A stretch of DNA of 64,000 nucleotides from CAVRAW01 sp963716135 (GCA_963716135.1 OY970289.1:3782001-3846000); one strand, 5' to 3'; shown: positions 1 to 9,704, numbered from the stretch's first letter. Notes: generated from the letters alone by a model not told the origin. Numbers and translations: made by a program.

Positions 1-173
1 CGTGCAGTCTGGCGATGCGGGGCGCGGCGCAGGAAGCCATCCGCTGGTTGGGCCGAGCGATCGAGCTGGGCTACAACGACTTTGGCCATTTGGAGATTGA
101 TCCGGATCTGGTGAGCCTGCGGCAGTTGCCACAGTATCAGGCCTTGATGCGGCAGTACGGGCTGGGCGGCTGA
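1..173 (+). CDS. C-terminal end of a TPR-type protein (partial)
   Basis: The last 56 codons of a gene that enters from the left edge, in the frame that ends with TGA at 171-173. The visible tail has an amphipathic helix (AIRWLGRAIELGY), then NDFGHLEIDPDLVSLRQLP and a short closing helix. This is the usual ending of a TPR array in planctomycete and myxobacterial kinases and other TPR proteins, where the final repeat is followed by a D-P-D-L-xx-L-R phrase. Nothing about the N-terminal domains can be said, so a kinase, a TPR lipoprotein or another TPR protein are all possible. Confidence 0.65.
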   Translation, partial: CSLAMRGAAQEAIRWLGRAIELGYNDFGHLEIDPDLVSLRQLPQYQALMRQYGLGG

Positions 174-310
174 CGGCCATTGTCTTCCCGCGGGGCGGCC
201 TCTCGACAACGCCCTTTTTTTCGCTGATGATAGCGCTGTTTGAACTTCGCCAGGCAATCGCTCTGGGCGATTCTTAATCTTCATCTCAGCGCAGCGCAAT
301 CAGGCTCATC

Positions 311-1144
311 ATGCTAAGAGTTTACGACCAGGTCCAGGAAGCAATTGCAGGCATTCGCCAGAAATGGCAAGGCAAGCCGCATGCTGGAATCATTTTGGGA
401 ACGGGTTTGGGGAGCGTGGCCCGCGAAATTCAAACGGAAGCGACGATTCCATACGGCGAGATTCCGCACTTTCCGAAATCGACCGCCACCAGCCACGCCG
501 GCGTTTTGGTGTGCGGCAAGCTGGCCGGGGTGCCGGTCGTGGCGATGGAAGGCCGGGTGCATTCGTACGAAGCGTACTCGCATCAGCAGATCACTTTTCC
601 GGTGCGGGTGATGAAATATTTGGGCGCGGACATGCTGATTGTTTCCAACGCCTGCGGCGGCATGAATCCGACGTACCGGGTTGGGGACGTGATGGTGATC
701 GACGATCACATCAATCTGCTGGGGGGCAACCCGCTGATGGGCGTGAACGACGACCGCTTGGGCCCGCGGTTTCCGGACATGAGCCGGTGCTATACGCCGG
801 AATTGATCGAGCGGGCGTTGGAAGTGGCGCGGATGGAGAACTTCACGGCGCACCGCGGAGTGTTTGTGGCGGTCAGCGGGCCAAACTTGGAAACGCGGGC
901 GGAATATCGATTCTTGCGCACGATCGGCGCCGATTGCGTGGGGATGTCGACGGTGCCGGAGTGTATAGTGGCGGTGCACGGCGGGATGCGCGTGCTGGGG
1001 TTATCGGCGGTAACCGACACCTGCTTTCCCGATTGCTTGAAGCCGGTCGACATCGAAGATGTTTTGCGCGGCGCGGCGCTGGCGGAGCCAAAGCTGAAGA
1101 AGATCGTGCTGGGCGTGCTGAGCTGCGAACCACGCGTTGTGTAG
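311..1144 (+). CDS. punA: Purine-nucleoside phosphorylase (trimeric type II)
   Basis: Cytosolic enzyme of purine salvage that cleaves inosine or guanosine with phosphate to give the free base and ribose-1-phosphate. The 277 residues match the normal length of the trimeric PNP family. Visible motifs in order: the phosphate loop GTGLG near residue 30, the phosphate- and ribose-binding EGRVHSYE near 80, NACGGMNP near 113, SGPNLETRAEYR near 193, and VGMSTVPE near 215 with the conserved Met and Glu that contact ribose and base. The start ATG follows a 137-base gap after the previous gene and begins the family alignment directly. The next gene is convergent, so it appears to be a single-gene unit. 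The paralogous MTA phosphorylase is the main alternative, but the Glu in VPE and the NACGGMN phrase favour PNP. Confidence 0.93.
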   Translation: MLRVYDQVQEAIAGIRQKWQGKPHAGIILGTGLGSVAREIQTEATIPYGEIPHFPKSTATSHAGVLVCGKLAGVPVVAMEGRVHSYEAYSHQQITFPVRVMKYLGADMLIVSNACGGMNPTYRVGDVMVIDDHINLLGGNPLMGVNDDRLGPRFPDMSRCYTPELIERALEVARMENFTAHRGVFVAVSGPNLETRAEYRFLRTIGADCVGMSTVPECIVAVHGGMRVLGLSAVTDTCFPDCLKPVDIEDVLRGAALAEPKLKKIVLGVLSCEPRVV

Positions 1145-1165
1145 CTGCAATTGAGCAGCCACGAA

Positions 1166-2821
1166 TCAACCGCGATGGGCCTTTCGCTTCTTTCGCAAGA
1201 TCGCTGCGCCGGCAAGGAATCCAAAGACGGCCAAGAGGCCGGAGGAAGGCTCGGGAACGGTCTCCACGCTTAGCTGGAGGCCGAGGACGGGATTATCGTT
1301 GTTGAAATCGACGGTCATCCAATCGAATTGGCCGGAGAATAGGTCGCCGAGCGACAAGTCAAAATCGCTACCATTGACGGTCGAACTGGCGGTTAGAAAA
1401 TTCATACCCAATATTCCGTCGAGAGTGATGCTCGCTCCGAAGGCATCGGTCAGCGTAATGTCGTTGACCAACACGGGGGCTTGGAAAAATCGCAAGTGGT
1501 TGGGGTCGTCGTCGTCGCCGGTGTCGCCTTCGAGCGTGCGCAATAGCAGCGAATCGAGGTAGAAACCGGACAGAGCCTGCGAGCCGTCGTTTCCGATGCC
1601 ACCGATGGTGAGTTGGAATTGATCAACAATCTGAGTTCCGTTTGCTCCCGGGTTGGCGGGATCGAAAGTTTCGAGATAGCGGGTGCCATCGGCGTTGGTG
1701 TGGTATCGAACGTGCAGTTGGGCGGCCAGATTTGTGGAAATCATCGAGGCCGCGGCGCCGGTGTCGAGCAGAAAGCTTCCTTCCGTGGCAAGGCCGCCGT
1801 AAGCGATCTTCACGCCGGGCGCGTCGCCGGGGAGGACCGAGCCGTCGATCGCGGAAATTGGATTGGGACCGATGAAGGGATTTGCCGACAAGTTCGGGGG
1901 CAGTGCGCCGGCGGGACTGACGGAAGTGAATCGATCGAACGACGCCAAAGTTAACTTGACGTGGCGATTCGTGGCGGGAATTCCCGGATCGGTGTCCGGC
2001 GTTGCATTGTGGAACGGCGTGCCGGGAGCGTAGAGATAGGAACGCAAAGTGAGCCCATCTTCCAGTTGGTTGAGTTGGGTCACGGCCGCTGCGGTAAGCG
2101 TCGGATCCCCGGATAATAAACCCGAGATGATGCTGTTGAGCACCGGATCCAACGACGGCGAGTTTTTAGCCAGCGTGTTCGTCGCACGGAGGTCGACGAC
2201 GACGACATTGCCGGCCATGGCGGGAGTGCCGACGACATTGATGTCGCCTCCGAGCAATTCATTGATGAGCCTTTGCAGATCGTCGCCCTGAGCGTCGAAC
2301 ACGGGACCTACTTGTGCGCGAAGCGAACCAGGAAGTTGCGAATAGTTGGCAGGATTTTCCGGGTCGATGGCGGGGTTCGTGGGCGATAGCCGAAGAAAAA
2401 TCGGCTGCGAGACGTTGAATGTCGCCGAGCCAACCGCGCCCACGTCCTGATAGGTGACCTGGGTGGCGCCGACGGTTTGCAGGGGCACGCCGAAGTCGGA
2501 GGCTGTGCTAGTACTGAGCAGAATACCGCTGGCGCCGGTATCGAAATAGGCTTGCAGATTGAAAATGGTCTTCTCAACGATTTGGCCGGTAGCCAGATCG
2601 AAGTCCAAGGTCGTTGAAGTCAGCAGCGGGCCGCTATCGGAAGTGCTCAGGGCGATGTTAATCATGGGCTGAGCCAGCGCGGCCGGCTGGACGACGCCCA
2701 CGAAATCGGTGGCCTGGGCCGAGGCGGCGATCGCCAAACCGGCGCACAGCGCTAGCGTGCTTCGCAACGCGAAAAATATGTAGTTCGTACGAAGAATTGA
2801 TCGTCCAAGATGAAATGACAT
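1166..2821 (-). CDS. PEP-CTERM protein with two retropepsin-like aspartyl protease motifs
   Basis: Secreted 551-residue protein. The N-terminus has a signal peptide (hydrophobic stretch around residues 18-35 ending ASAQA). Two aspartyl protease signatures are visible: FDTGASGILLS with Asp at about 94, and LLDTGAAASMIS with Asp at about 352. Each is followed by a beta-rich segment, and near residue 475 there is LDGILGMNFL, which resembles the second signature of retropepsin-like proteases. The layout suggests a bilobed, pepsin-like arrangement made of two retropepsin-like halves. The C-terminus is a PEP-CTERM sorting signal: VPEPSS, a hydrophobic helix and a basic tail RKKRK. PEP-CTERM proteins are processed by exosortase and placed at the cell surface. 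Proteolytic activity is inferred, not shown; a structural relative is possible. Confidence 0.75.
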   Translation of the reverse strand: MSFHLGRSILRTNYIFFALRSTLALCAGLAIAASAQATDFVGVVQPAALAQPMINIALSTSDSGPLLTSTTLDFDLATGQIVEKTIFNLQAYFDTGASGILLSTSTASDFGVPLQTVGATQVTYQDVGAVGSATFNVSQPIFLRLSPTNPAIDPENPANYSQLPGSLRAQVGPVFDAQGDDLQRLINELLGGDINVVGTPAMAGNVVVVDLRATNTLAKNSPSLDPVLNSIISGLLSGDPTLTAAAVTQLNQLEDGLTLRSYLYAPGTPFHNATPDTDPGIPATNRHVKLTLASFDRFTSVSPAGALPPNLSANPFIGPNPISAIDGSVLPGDAPGVKIAYGGLATEGSFLLDTGAAASMISTNLAAQLHVRYHTNADGTRYLETFDPANPGANGTQIVDQFQLTIGGIGNDGSQALSGFYLDSLLLRTLEGDTGDDDDPNHLRFFQAPVLVNDITLTDAFGASITLDGILGMNFLTASSTVNGSDFDLSLGDLFSGQFDWMTVDFNNDNPVLGLQLSVETVPEPSSGLLAVFGFLAGAAILRKKRKAHRG

Positions 2822-3036
2822 CCAACACTCCCAGGTGCCAATGAAGATTCGCAGTTAAGAAACAGACGGCCAGGCGCGGACCAAGAGAGGTCAGGCACCT
2901 ATTAGGCTGTGAGAGTAATCACTAGCGACCGTTTTGCTGCGAAAGAGGCCGATTGCCCTAACGACTAATTTATAACCGAGGATTCAAAAAAAAGCCAGCG
3001 CGAGGGGCGATTCCGCGGGAAATCAGGCAGCACAAA

Positions 3037-5754
3037 CTAAATCGGCGCCGTTTCGGCCCTCCGGCGACGGGCAAAGGCCGCGACTCCGGCCAGACCCAGT
3101 GCGGCCAGCAGCAAGGTGCTGGGCTCGGGCACCGGCTGGACGCCGCCACCCAACGGACTGCCGCCGGAGGTGGCGCCAGTGAGCCACAACGCGTAGTCGT
3201 CGGAGTTGTCCACCTGGCCGTCATAATTGAAGTCGCCAAACAGCCAGCCGCCTAACGCACCTTCACTGGTAGAACCGGTGAGCCACAGCGAGAAGTCTTC
3301 GTCAGCGTCCGTTATGCCGTCGAGGTTGGCATCCCCGAAGTAGGTGTACCGAATCAGGACGTCAGTATTGGTGGTCGATACGGCGCCGCCGGAGTCGGCA
3401 CCACTCGGCCAAGAGCTGAAAAACGCACCGCCGCCGCCATCGTCGTTGTTGACGATCCCGATGGCCTTGTCTCCGTTTCCGTCGGTGTTCGCGGTGCTAC
3501 TGCCGATGCCCTCACCCGCCCAAAAACCGGAGTACAACGAATTTGTGACCTGAGCGTTCAACGTGTTGTAGTCGCCGTTGTGCACGATCAGGTTGTTATC
3601 GGTGATGTCAAAAAAGGCGGTGGGAGTTGCGCCGCCGGCGATCGACAGCAAGTCCAACTGTACAGCACCGGATCCAGCAGCATTGGTGCTGGTGATGCCG
3701 GCTGCCAACTGAGTCGTGGCGGTGCCATTGATCGTCAGGTTGCTGTTGCCCAAGCCGTGGTAATGTCCGACGACGAGCGTACCGGCGTTCACGGTGGTGC
3801 CGCCGGTGTAGGTGTTGTTGGTAGACAAGGTCAGCTTGCCGCTGCCGTTCTTGGTAAGGCCGCCGCTTCCACCGATGGCGCCGGAGCCACTAATGGTGTA
3901 ATCCGCACCGGAGCTGTGTTCCACGGTGACTGAAGCTGGCGTGACGGAAGTGTTCAGCGTCACCGAGCGGCTGCCGGATGGGTTGTGCCCATCATCGAAG
4001 ACGACTGTGTCGCCTTGCAGGAACACTTCATTGGAAGATAGATCGGTCCAATTCTTCTTGGTATGGCTCAAGTCCCAGGCGGAATCTGCGGCTGCGTTCC
4101 AATAGATTGTCGAGGCGCCGCGTGCTTTTCCCTGGAGAGTCAGCGATAGGGATTGTCCGGTCGCCCCGCTAAGGCTTGTGTCGTCGGAGAGATTCATCGT
4201 GTAGGTGGCGGAAAACGTGCCGGCAGAGGCGGTGCTGAGGCTGGCCAACAGTGCGACGTTGTTCCCTTCGGTTACCGGGCTGGTAAACGCGGCGGCAATG
4301 TTAGTGGTTAATTGTGAAGTGTTACCAGTGCCTGGGCTGCTTACATACACCAGCGGAGCCGTGAAACCGGCGGTGGTCGTCAGATTGTAAATGTTGAAAC
4401 CGGATTGTTGAGTTCCACTGCCGGTACTGTAGATACCAATGTCGATTGTCTGAGAATCGGTGTTGGACGCAGCAAAGCTGGCGTTGGCATGATTTAAGAC
4501 GTTGGCGTTGACGGTGACGATGTCGTTTCCATCGGCGGAGCCTTGGCCGGTGCCAGCGGTAGTCAGGTCGGTATTATCGATGGTGATCGTTCCGGTTTTC
4601 GCGCCTGGCGTGGCGTTGGCGGAGGCGTTCAGGCTAACGGTCATCGACTTGGATTGGCTGTTGTAATCGAAGGGGTGCCCGGTGCCGACGAGCTGACCGC
4701 TCCCGGTGGTGATGGCGCTGCCCGAGGCGCTAATATCGTAGGTGGTCGGCGTTGTGCCGCTCTTGCTGATAGTGACATTACTGGTTCCGAACGATCCGCC
4801 CACGATGATGTCGTTCAAGTTGACCGTGGTGGACGAGGAGCCGTCGGAGGCGGGCGAAGCGACGGAAATCTGGGAGCTGTTGTTGCTGCCGCCGAAAACT
4901 GCCCAGACGTATTCCGGGTGATCGATGTAGGGATTGCGATTGTGCTGATAGTCGTCGTAGATGAGGTCGTTTTTGCGACGTTCAAAATTATCGACGCCGT
5001 CGGTGTAATTCCAACGGAGCAGGGATGCCAAATCTCCCATCTGAAAAGTGGAGATGGAAGTGCCGTTGATAACGGAAAGCTGGGAGTAGCGGGTGGCCAT
5101 ATAGAAGATGGAACGAGCGACGTCGCCTTTATGGGCATCCCCCGGGTAGAAGCCAGCCGAGAGGTTCTGGTAAGTGCCCGTGGAGGTGTAGGTGGCATAA
5201 GCATCGTTGGAGCGGGAGCCGTTGATCGAGGGCAAGCAGGGAGCCAGTTCGAACAAGTCGCTGGCGATATTCGCGACGCCATTGCTTGCGGTAGCCCCCA
5301 GCTTCGACTGGGGCCACATGTGTTCGCGGTTCCAACTGGTGCCGCCGTCCCAACCCGGAATGCTTCCACCGGTCGGCTTAAGGAGGGATTGGTTGTTGTA
5401 GATCAGAATCATTCGCGCCGAGTCGTTGGGATCCTCCCAGAGAATTGGCAGAATGGAGCGTGCTTCGCCGTACGTTTCGCCGGTGAAGCCCGAGGTAATG
5501 ATAGAGTTGAGGTGGCCTTTGAGCGTGGTGCCGGTGCCGGTGGCCGAGTTGTAGTAACTGGCCGGCGGATCGTAAGAAGGGTCGGGAACTTCGTAATCCG
5601 CCAGCGTCTGGCGGACGGATATCGCTAGACAGGCAGCGACGACGGCCGAGCCGATGAAACGCCTCAGAAACGCTGCTGCGTGCCGCGAGAGTAACTTCAA
5701 GAGAATGCCTTGATCAGCGATGCTAATACTAGGGTGCTTTTTGGCTCGATCCAT
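3037..5754 (-). CDS. Extracellular endonuclease I with autotransporter-type repeat, dockerin-like motifs and PEP-CTERM anchor
   Basis: A 905-residue modular secreted protein. After an N-terminal hydrophobic segment (residues ~30-52) comes an endonuclease I (EndA/NucM) domain at roughly 55-300. Its beta-beta-alpha metal active site is seen as WNREHMWPQS near residue 142, where the His is the general base. A beta-rich region follows, including a typical autotransporter-associated strand repeat near residue 660 (GGLTKNGSGKLTLS then NTYTGGTTV). Two calcium-loop repeats, FGDANLDGITDADED and FGDFNYDGQVDNSDD, lie near 805-865 and resemble a dockerin. The C-terminus VPEPSTLLL plus a helix and RRRR is a PEP-CTERM signal. 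The likely role is scavenging or degrading DNA at the cell surface. The first 30 residues are atypical for a signal peptide, so the true start may be downstream. Confidence 0.85.
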   Translation of the reverse strand: MDRAKKHPSISIADQGILLKLLSRHAAAFLRRFIGSAVVAACLAISVRQTLADYEVPDPSYDPPASYYNSATGTGTTLKGHLNSIITSGFTGETYGEARSILPILWEDPNDSARMILIYNNQSLLKPTGGSIPGWDGGTSWNREHMWPQSKLGATASNGVANIASDLFELAPCLPSINGSRSNDAYATYTSTGTYQNLSAGFYPGDAHKGDVARSIFYMATRYSQLSVINGTSISTFQMGDLASLLRWNYTDGVDNFERRKNDLIYDDYQHNRNPYIDHPEYVWAVFGGSNNSSQISVASPASDGSSSTTVNLNDIIVGGSFGTSNVTISKSGTTPTTYDISASGSAITTGSGQLVGTGHPFDYNSQSKSMTVSLNASANATPGAKTGTITIDNTDLTTAGTGQGSADGNDIVTVNANVLNHANASFAASNTDSQTIDIGIYSTGSGTQQSGFNIYNLTTTAGFTAPLVYVSSPGTGNTSQLTTNIAAAFTSPVTEGNNVALLASLSTASAGTFSATYTMNLSDDTSLSGATGQSLSLTLQGKARGASTIYWNAAADSAWDLSHTKKNWTDLSSNEVFLQGDTVVFDDGHNPSGSRSVTLNTSVTPASVTVEHSSGADYTISGSGAIGGSGGLTKNGSGKLTLSTNNTYTGGTTVNAGTLVVGHYHGLGNSNLTINGTATTQLAAGITSTNAAGSGAVQLDLLSIAGGATPTAFFDITDNNLIVHNGDYNTLNAQVTNSLYSGFWAGEGIGSSTANTDGNGDKAIGIVNNDDGGGGAFFSSWPSGADSGGAVSTTNTDVLIRYTYFGDANLDGITDADEDFSLWLTGSTSEGALGGWLFGDFNYDGQVDNSDDYALWLTGATSGGSPLGGGVQPVPEPSTLLLAALGLAGVAAFARRRRAETAPI

Positions 5755-6132
5755 TGTAATGCCACTTCTCTGGATTTTCTACAAATTTCGTACTCTTAAA
5801 CGACAAAGCCGGCGGTTGGCGACCAAAAAGGGCCTGAAAGCCAACTACACGATGCGGTAATACCAACGATGCAGAGTCTTCCCGTAGTCGCTGTCGGATG
5901 TGGTTGCTACACTGACGCGCTACTATCCCGATCCATTCGCCCGGAGAGGATGGACGGATAGCTGGCCCCACGAAGAAAACTTGAGTAGTCCCCTTGGCCA
6001 GTTGGGCTTGAAGCCCAAAAGCTTGGCGCTTGCGAAGTGCTCACTCTCTGTTCTCTAACCGTTCCCAAACCTTGGTTTCATAGAGTTTCGCTACTGGACT
6101 TGGATTCGTCAAGAGACGAACCAAATTTTGCA
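5755..6132. other. Divergent intergenic region between endonuclease gene and ileS
   Basis: 378 bases without a convincing gene. It must hold the promoters of the leftward endonuclease gene and of ileS. The only clear structure is a short palindrome around 6003-6020 (TTGGGCTT, one base, AAGCCCAA). I see no T-box, tRNA or conserved small ORF. Open frames in this stretch lack similarity to anything I recognise. Confidence 0.5.
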
Positions 6133-9100
6133 ATGTTTGAGCCGGTCGAGAGCAACGTCAATTTCCCGAAACTCGAAGAGGGAATCCTCCGCTTTTGGGC
6201 GGATCAAAAGGTGTATGCAAAGTCGCTGGAAAGGCGGAAAAACGCCGAGCGATTTGTATTTTACGAGGGTCCGCCGACGGCCAACGGCATGCCTCATCCC
6301 GGGCACTGTTTGACCCGGGCGATCAAGGACCTCTTCCCCCGTTATCGCACCATGCGCGGACAGTTGTGCGAGCGCAAAGCGGGGTGGGACACCCACGGTC
6401 TGCCGGTCGAGGTCGAGGTCTGTAAGGAGCTGGGGATCCACTCGAAGGAGGACATCGAGAAGTACGGAGTGGAGCCGTTTATTCAAAAGTGCCAACAGAG
6501 CGTGTGGCGGTACATGCAAGAGTGGCGGCGGATGACGGAACGGATCGGGTTTTGGGTGAACTTGGATGAGGCCTACGTCACCTACCACCAAAGCTACGTG
6601 GAGAGCGTGTGGTGGAGCTTGAAGCAGTTGTTCGATCGAGGGCTATTGTATCAGGGGCACAAGATTGTGTGGTGGTGGGCGCAGGGGGGACGGCGCTTTC
6701 GAGCGGCGAAGTGGGATTGGGATATCGGGAGGTGGCCGATCCGAGCGTGTATGTGAAGTTTCCGCTGGTGTCGGATGCGCGCACGAAAGAGTTGGGTATA
6801 GACGGTGCGAGTTTGTTGGTGTGGACCACCACGCCGTGGACGCTGCCGAGCAATCAGTTTGCGGCGGTGCATCCGGAGTTGGAGTATTCAGTTGTTGCGG
6901 TCCACAACGACACGACGGGGACGACGGAGCGGTTGGTCGTTGCCAGCGCGCTCGTCGAAACTCTTGCGGAAAAAGTGAAGCGGGAGTTGAAAGTTGAGAA
7001 GAAGATTCTGGGCGGCAAGCTGGTTGGGCTGCGGTATGTGCCGCCGTTTGACAATTACTATCGTTCGCTGGGCTCCACACAGGGACAACTAAAAGGGGAC
7101 GGCAAGGAGTACGTTGCTTGGCGCGTGGTCAGCGCCGAATTTGTCACCATTGATAGTGGGACGGGAGTGGTGCACCAGGCGCCCGCGTTTGGCGAAGTCG
7201 ACTTCGATGTGCTGATCCATGAAAGCAGCCGATTTGAGGATGGCCCAGGTTTGGAGCTGATATGCTCCGTCGCTCCGGACGGCAAATTCACAGGCGAAGG
7301 GCCGGAGTATTGTCGCGGGCGGTGGGTAAAGGATTGCGATAAGGACATCATCCATGATCTGAAGCAGCGCGGACTGCTGTTTCATCGCGAAGAATATCGG
7401 CATGAATATCCGTTTTGCTGGCGGGCGGAGGAGGATCCGCTGATTCAGTATCCGCGGCGGAGTTGGTTCATCAAAACCAGCCAGTTCAAGGAGCAGATGC
7501 TGGAGAATAACCAGCACATCAACTGGCTGCCGGAGCACATCAAGGAAGGGCGGTTCGGGAATTTTCTGGAGACGAATGTCGATTGGGCGCTTTCGCGGGA
7601 GCGATTTTGGGGCACTCCGCTGCCGGTGTGGCAATGCGAAAAGTGCAATCGGCAGTCGGCAATCAGCAGTTACGAAGAATTAATCGGGAAGCCTGGAATT
7701 GCAGGAACGGAAGTGTGGGAGAAGGCGAAGAAGGCAAATCCGAAACTTGTCGACGATTTGAAAGTTCACAAGCCGTATATCGACGCTGTCGTGTACTCGT
7801 GCGAGTGCGGCGGCACGATGCGGCGAGTGCCGGATGTCATCGATTGCTGGTACGACAGCGGGGCGATGCCGTTTGCGCAGTGGGGATATCAAGGAGAAGG
7901 GGGAAGGGGGAAGGCGGAAGGCGGAAATGAGGGCGCAGGCGCAGGATGCAGGGGGCAGATGAAGCAGCCAGGAAATTTCACGAGCAATTTCCGGCGGATT
8001 TTATTAGCGAGGCGCTCGATCAGACGCGCGGGTGGTTTTACAGCCAGTTGGCGATTTCGACGCTGGTGTTCGACAAGCCGATTCCGCGGCCATTTCGCAA
8101 TTGCATTGTGCTGGGACTGATGTTGGGTGAAGACGGGCAGAAGATGGCCAAGAGCAAGCGGAATTACCGCGAGCCGGCGGAAATTTTTGACAAGTATGGG
8201 GCCGACGCGCTGCGGTGGTATTTCTTCGCCACGCAACCGCCGTGGACGACGATCCGCTATAGCGAGCGGGCGATCCGCGACAGCATTCCGGAATTCTTGT
8301 TAAGGCTGTGGCATGTGTACAGCTTTTTTGTGATCTACGCGAATATCGATGGGTTTGATCCGGGGCAAGGCGGAAGTGGGAAGGGGGAAGGCGGAAGGCC
8401 GGTGAAGGAGCGAGGGGAATTGGATCGGTGGATATTGAGCGAATTGAATCGCACGGCGGCGGCGGTGGTGGAGCGGATGGATGCTTACGACAACTATGCG
8501 GCGGCGCAGCGGATCATCGAGTTTGTCGATGCGCTTTCGAACTGGTACGTGCGGCGCAGCCGGGATCGGTTTTGGGCGGAAGACAAGCGCGACCCGGACA
8601 AGCTGGACGCTTATTGGACGTTGTACGAGTGTTTGATCACGACGTGCAAAATCATTGCGCCGTTTGTGCCATTCATTGCGGAAGCGATGTGGCAAAACTT
8701 GGCAGGCGGCAGGCAGCAAGCAGCAGGCAGTGAAGCCATGATCGCTGCGAGCGTTCATCTGTGCGATTTTCCCACGGGGGATCGGGCAGCGATCGATGAG
8801 CAACTCTCGACGCAAATGAATCTGGTGCGCGAGATTGCGTCGCTGGGCCTGGCGGCGCGGATGGGAGCGAAGCTCAAGGTGCGGCAGCCGCTGGGGAAGG
8901 TAGAGGTGATTCTGGCGGACCGAAGCCAACAGGGCTGGCTAGAGGATCATTTCGATTTGTTGCGGAAGGAATTGAACGTCAAGCAGGTGGAGTTCACAGT
9001 GAATGCGGAACAATACATCACCTATACGGTGCTGCCAGACTTGAAGCGGCTGGGGCCGCGGTTGGGCAAGAAGCTGCCGCTGGTGAAGAATGCGTTGGCG

Positions 9101-9565
9101 AAGGCGGACGCCGGCAAGCTGCTTGCGGAAATGGAAAAGGCGGGGCGCGTTTCGCTGAAGTTGGAAGACGGCAGCAGCGAAATGCTGGACCGCGATGATT
9201 TGCAGGTGCGCCTGCAGGCTAAGCCAGGCTGGGCGGCGGCGCAGGGCAAGGAATGCGTGGTGGTTTTGGCAACGGAGTTGTCGCCGGAGTTGGTGACCGA
9301 GGGGGTGGCTCGGGAAATTGTGCATGCGATTCAGAATTGCCGCAAAGACCGGGATTGCGAATATACGGACCGCATTGAACTGGGCATTGTGAGCGAGTCG
9401 GCCGAGATACGCCGCGCGATGGAGCAGTTTGGCGATTACATTCGCGGCGAAACGCTGGCGACCGTGCTGCGAGCGGGGGCGATTGAGGGGGCCGAGGCGA
9501 GCGAAGTCAAAGTCGGCGACGATTTGTTGCAATTGTATTTGCGCACTATTCAGCAGAAAAAGTAG
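6133..9565 (+). CDS. ileS: Isoleucyl-tRNA synthetase, eukaryote-like type, frame broken twice
   Basis: Charges tRNA-Ile in the cytosol. It is read in three frames that together give one full-length enzyme of about 1,140 residues. The start is MFEPVESNVNFPK at 6133. The class I signature HPGH (GMPHPGHCLTRAIKDLF) is near residue 60, the editing domain follows (LLVWTTTPWTLPSN), then a Cys-rich zinc knuckle CEKC...CECGG near 7640-7810, and the second signature KMAKSK at 8141-8158. The motif set is that of the eukaryotic/archaeal-like IleS class rather than the E. coli type. Break 1 is in a six-G run at 6684-6689, where one extra G restores the frame (AQGGTALSSGE). Break 2 lies in an AGAAGGC-type repeat at 7891-7967. 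Two further repeat copies sit in frame inside the gene. The breaks are probably consensus errors, because both downstream parts are fully conserved. Confidence 0.9.
7891..7967. repeat. AGAAGGC-type dispersed repeat inside ileS
   Basis: A purine-rich, degenerate run built from GGGGGAA, GGCGGAA and GGCGCAG units inserted between the conserved phrases MPFAQWGY and FHEQFPADFISEA of IleS. In related enzymes these are separated by only a few residues. The reading frame changes somewhere within it. The same kind of tract recurs at 8364, 8701, 10341, 15373 and 26490. Confidence 0.7.
8364..8400. repeat. AGAAGGC-type dispersed repeat inside ileS, in frame
   Basis: A short GGCGGAAGTGGGAA-like tract that encodes a Gly/Lys/Glu-rich loop (GQGGSGKGEGGR) between NIDGFDP and KERGELDRWILSEL. 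It keeps the frame and adds about a dozen residues at a position where IleS proteins usually have a short surface loop. Confidence 0.65.
8701..8731. repeat. GGCAGGCAGCAAGCAG repeat inside ileS, in frame
   Basis: A GGCAG/AGCAG-rich tract between AEAMWQNL and ASVHLCDFP. It encodes GGRQQAAGSE and keeps the frame. This is the third repeat copy in this gene, again placed at a loop in the anticodon-binding region. Confidence 0.6.
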
Positions 9566-9566
9566 C

Positions 9567-9700
9567 CGCAAATTAACGCGAATTAATGCGAATAATTTGG
9601 ACGCGCAGAGCGAGCACTGCGGCTATGCGGTATTCTATTGACTGCTGATCTGGGATTCATTCCGACGATTTGCGTGCATTTGCGTTTATTCCCGGCCAAA
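9567..9700. repeat. GCGAATTAATGCGAAT-type dispersed repeat region
   Basis: The ileS-purN spacer. It starts with an AT-rich tract of tandem CGCAAATTAACG / CGAATTAATG / CGAATAAT units at 9570-9597 and ends with the related opposite-strand form GATTTGCGTGCATTTGCG at 9665-9684. The two ends are roughly inverted copies about 70 bases apart. The base composition is unlike the flanking genes. No gene is visible here. Confidence 0.6.
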
Positions 9701-9704
9701 TCAA

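Noticed and set aside
314..979. Long minus-strand frame opposite purine nucleoside phosphorylase
   Set aside because: Arg/His/Pro-rich shadow of a clearly conserved plus-strand gene; no motif.
4543..5628. 361-residue plus-strand frame opposite the endonuclease gene
   Set aside because: Val/Gly/Arg-rich composition is the reverse of the real gene; no start site or domain.
5729..5971. 80-residue minus-strand frame upstream of the endonuclease gene
   Set aside because: No ribosome-binding site, no family, and it overlaps the likely promoter region.
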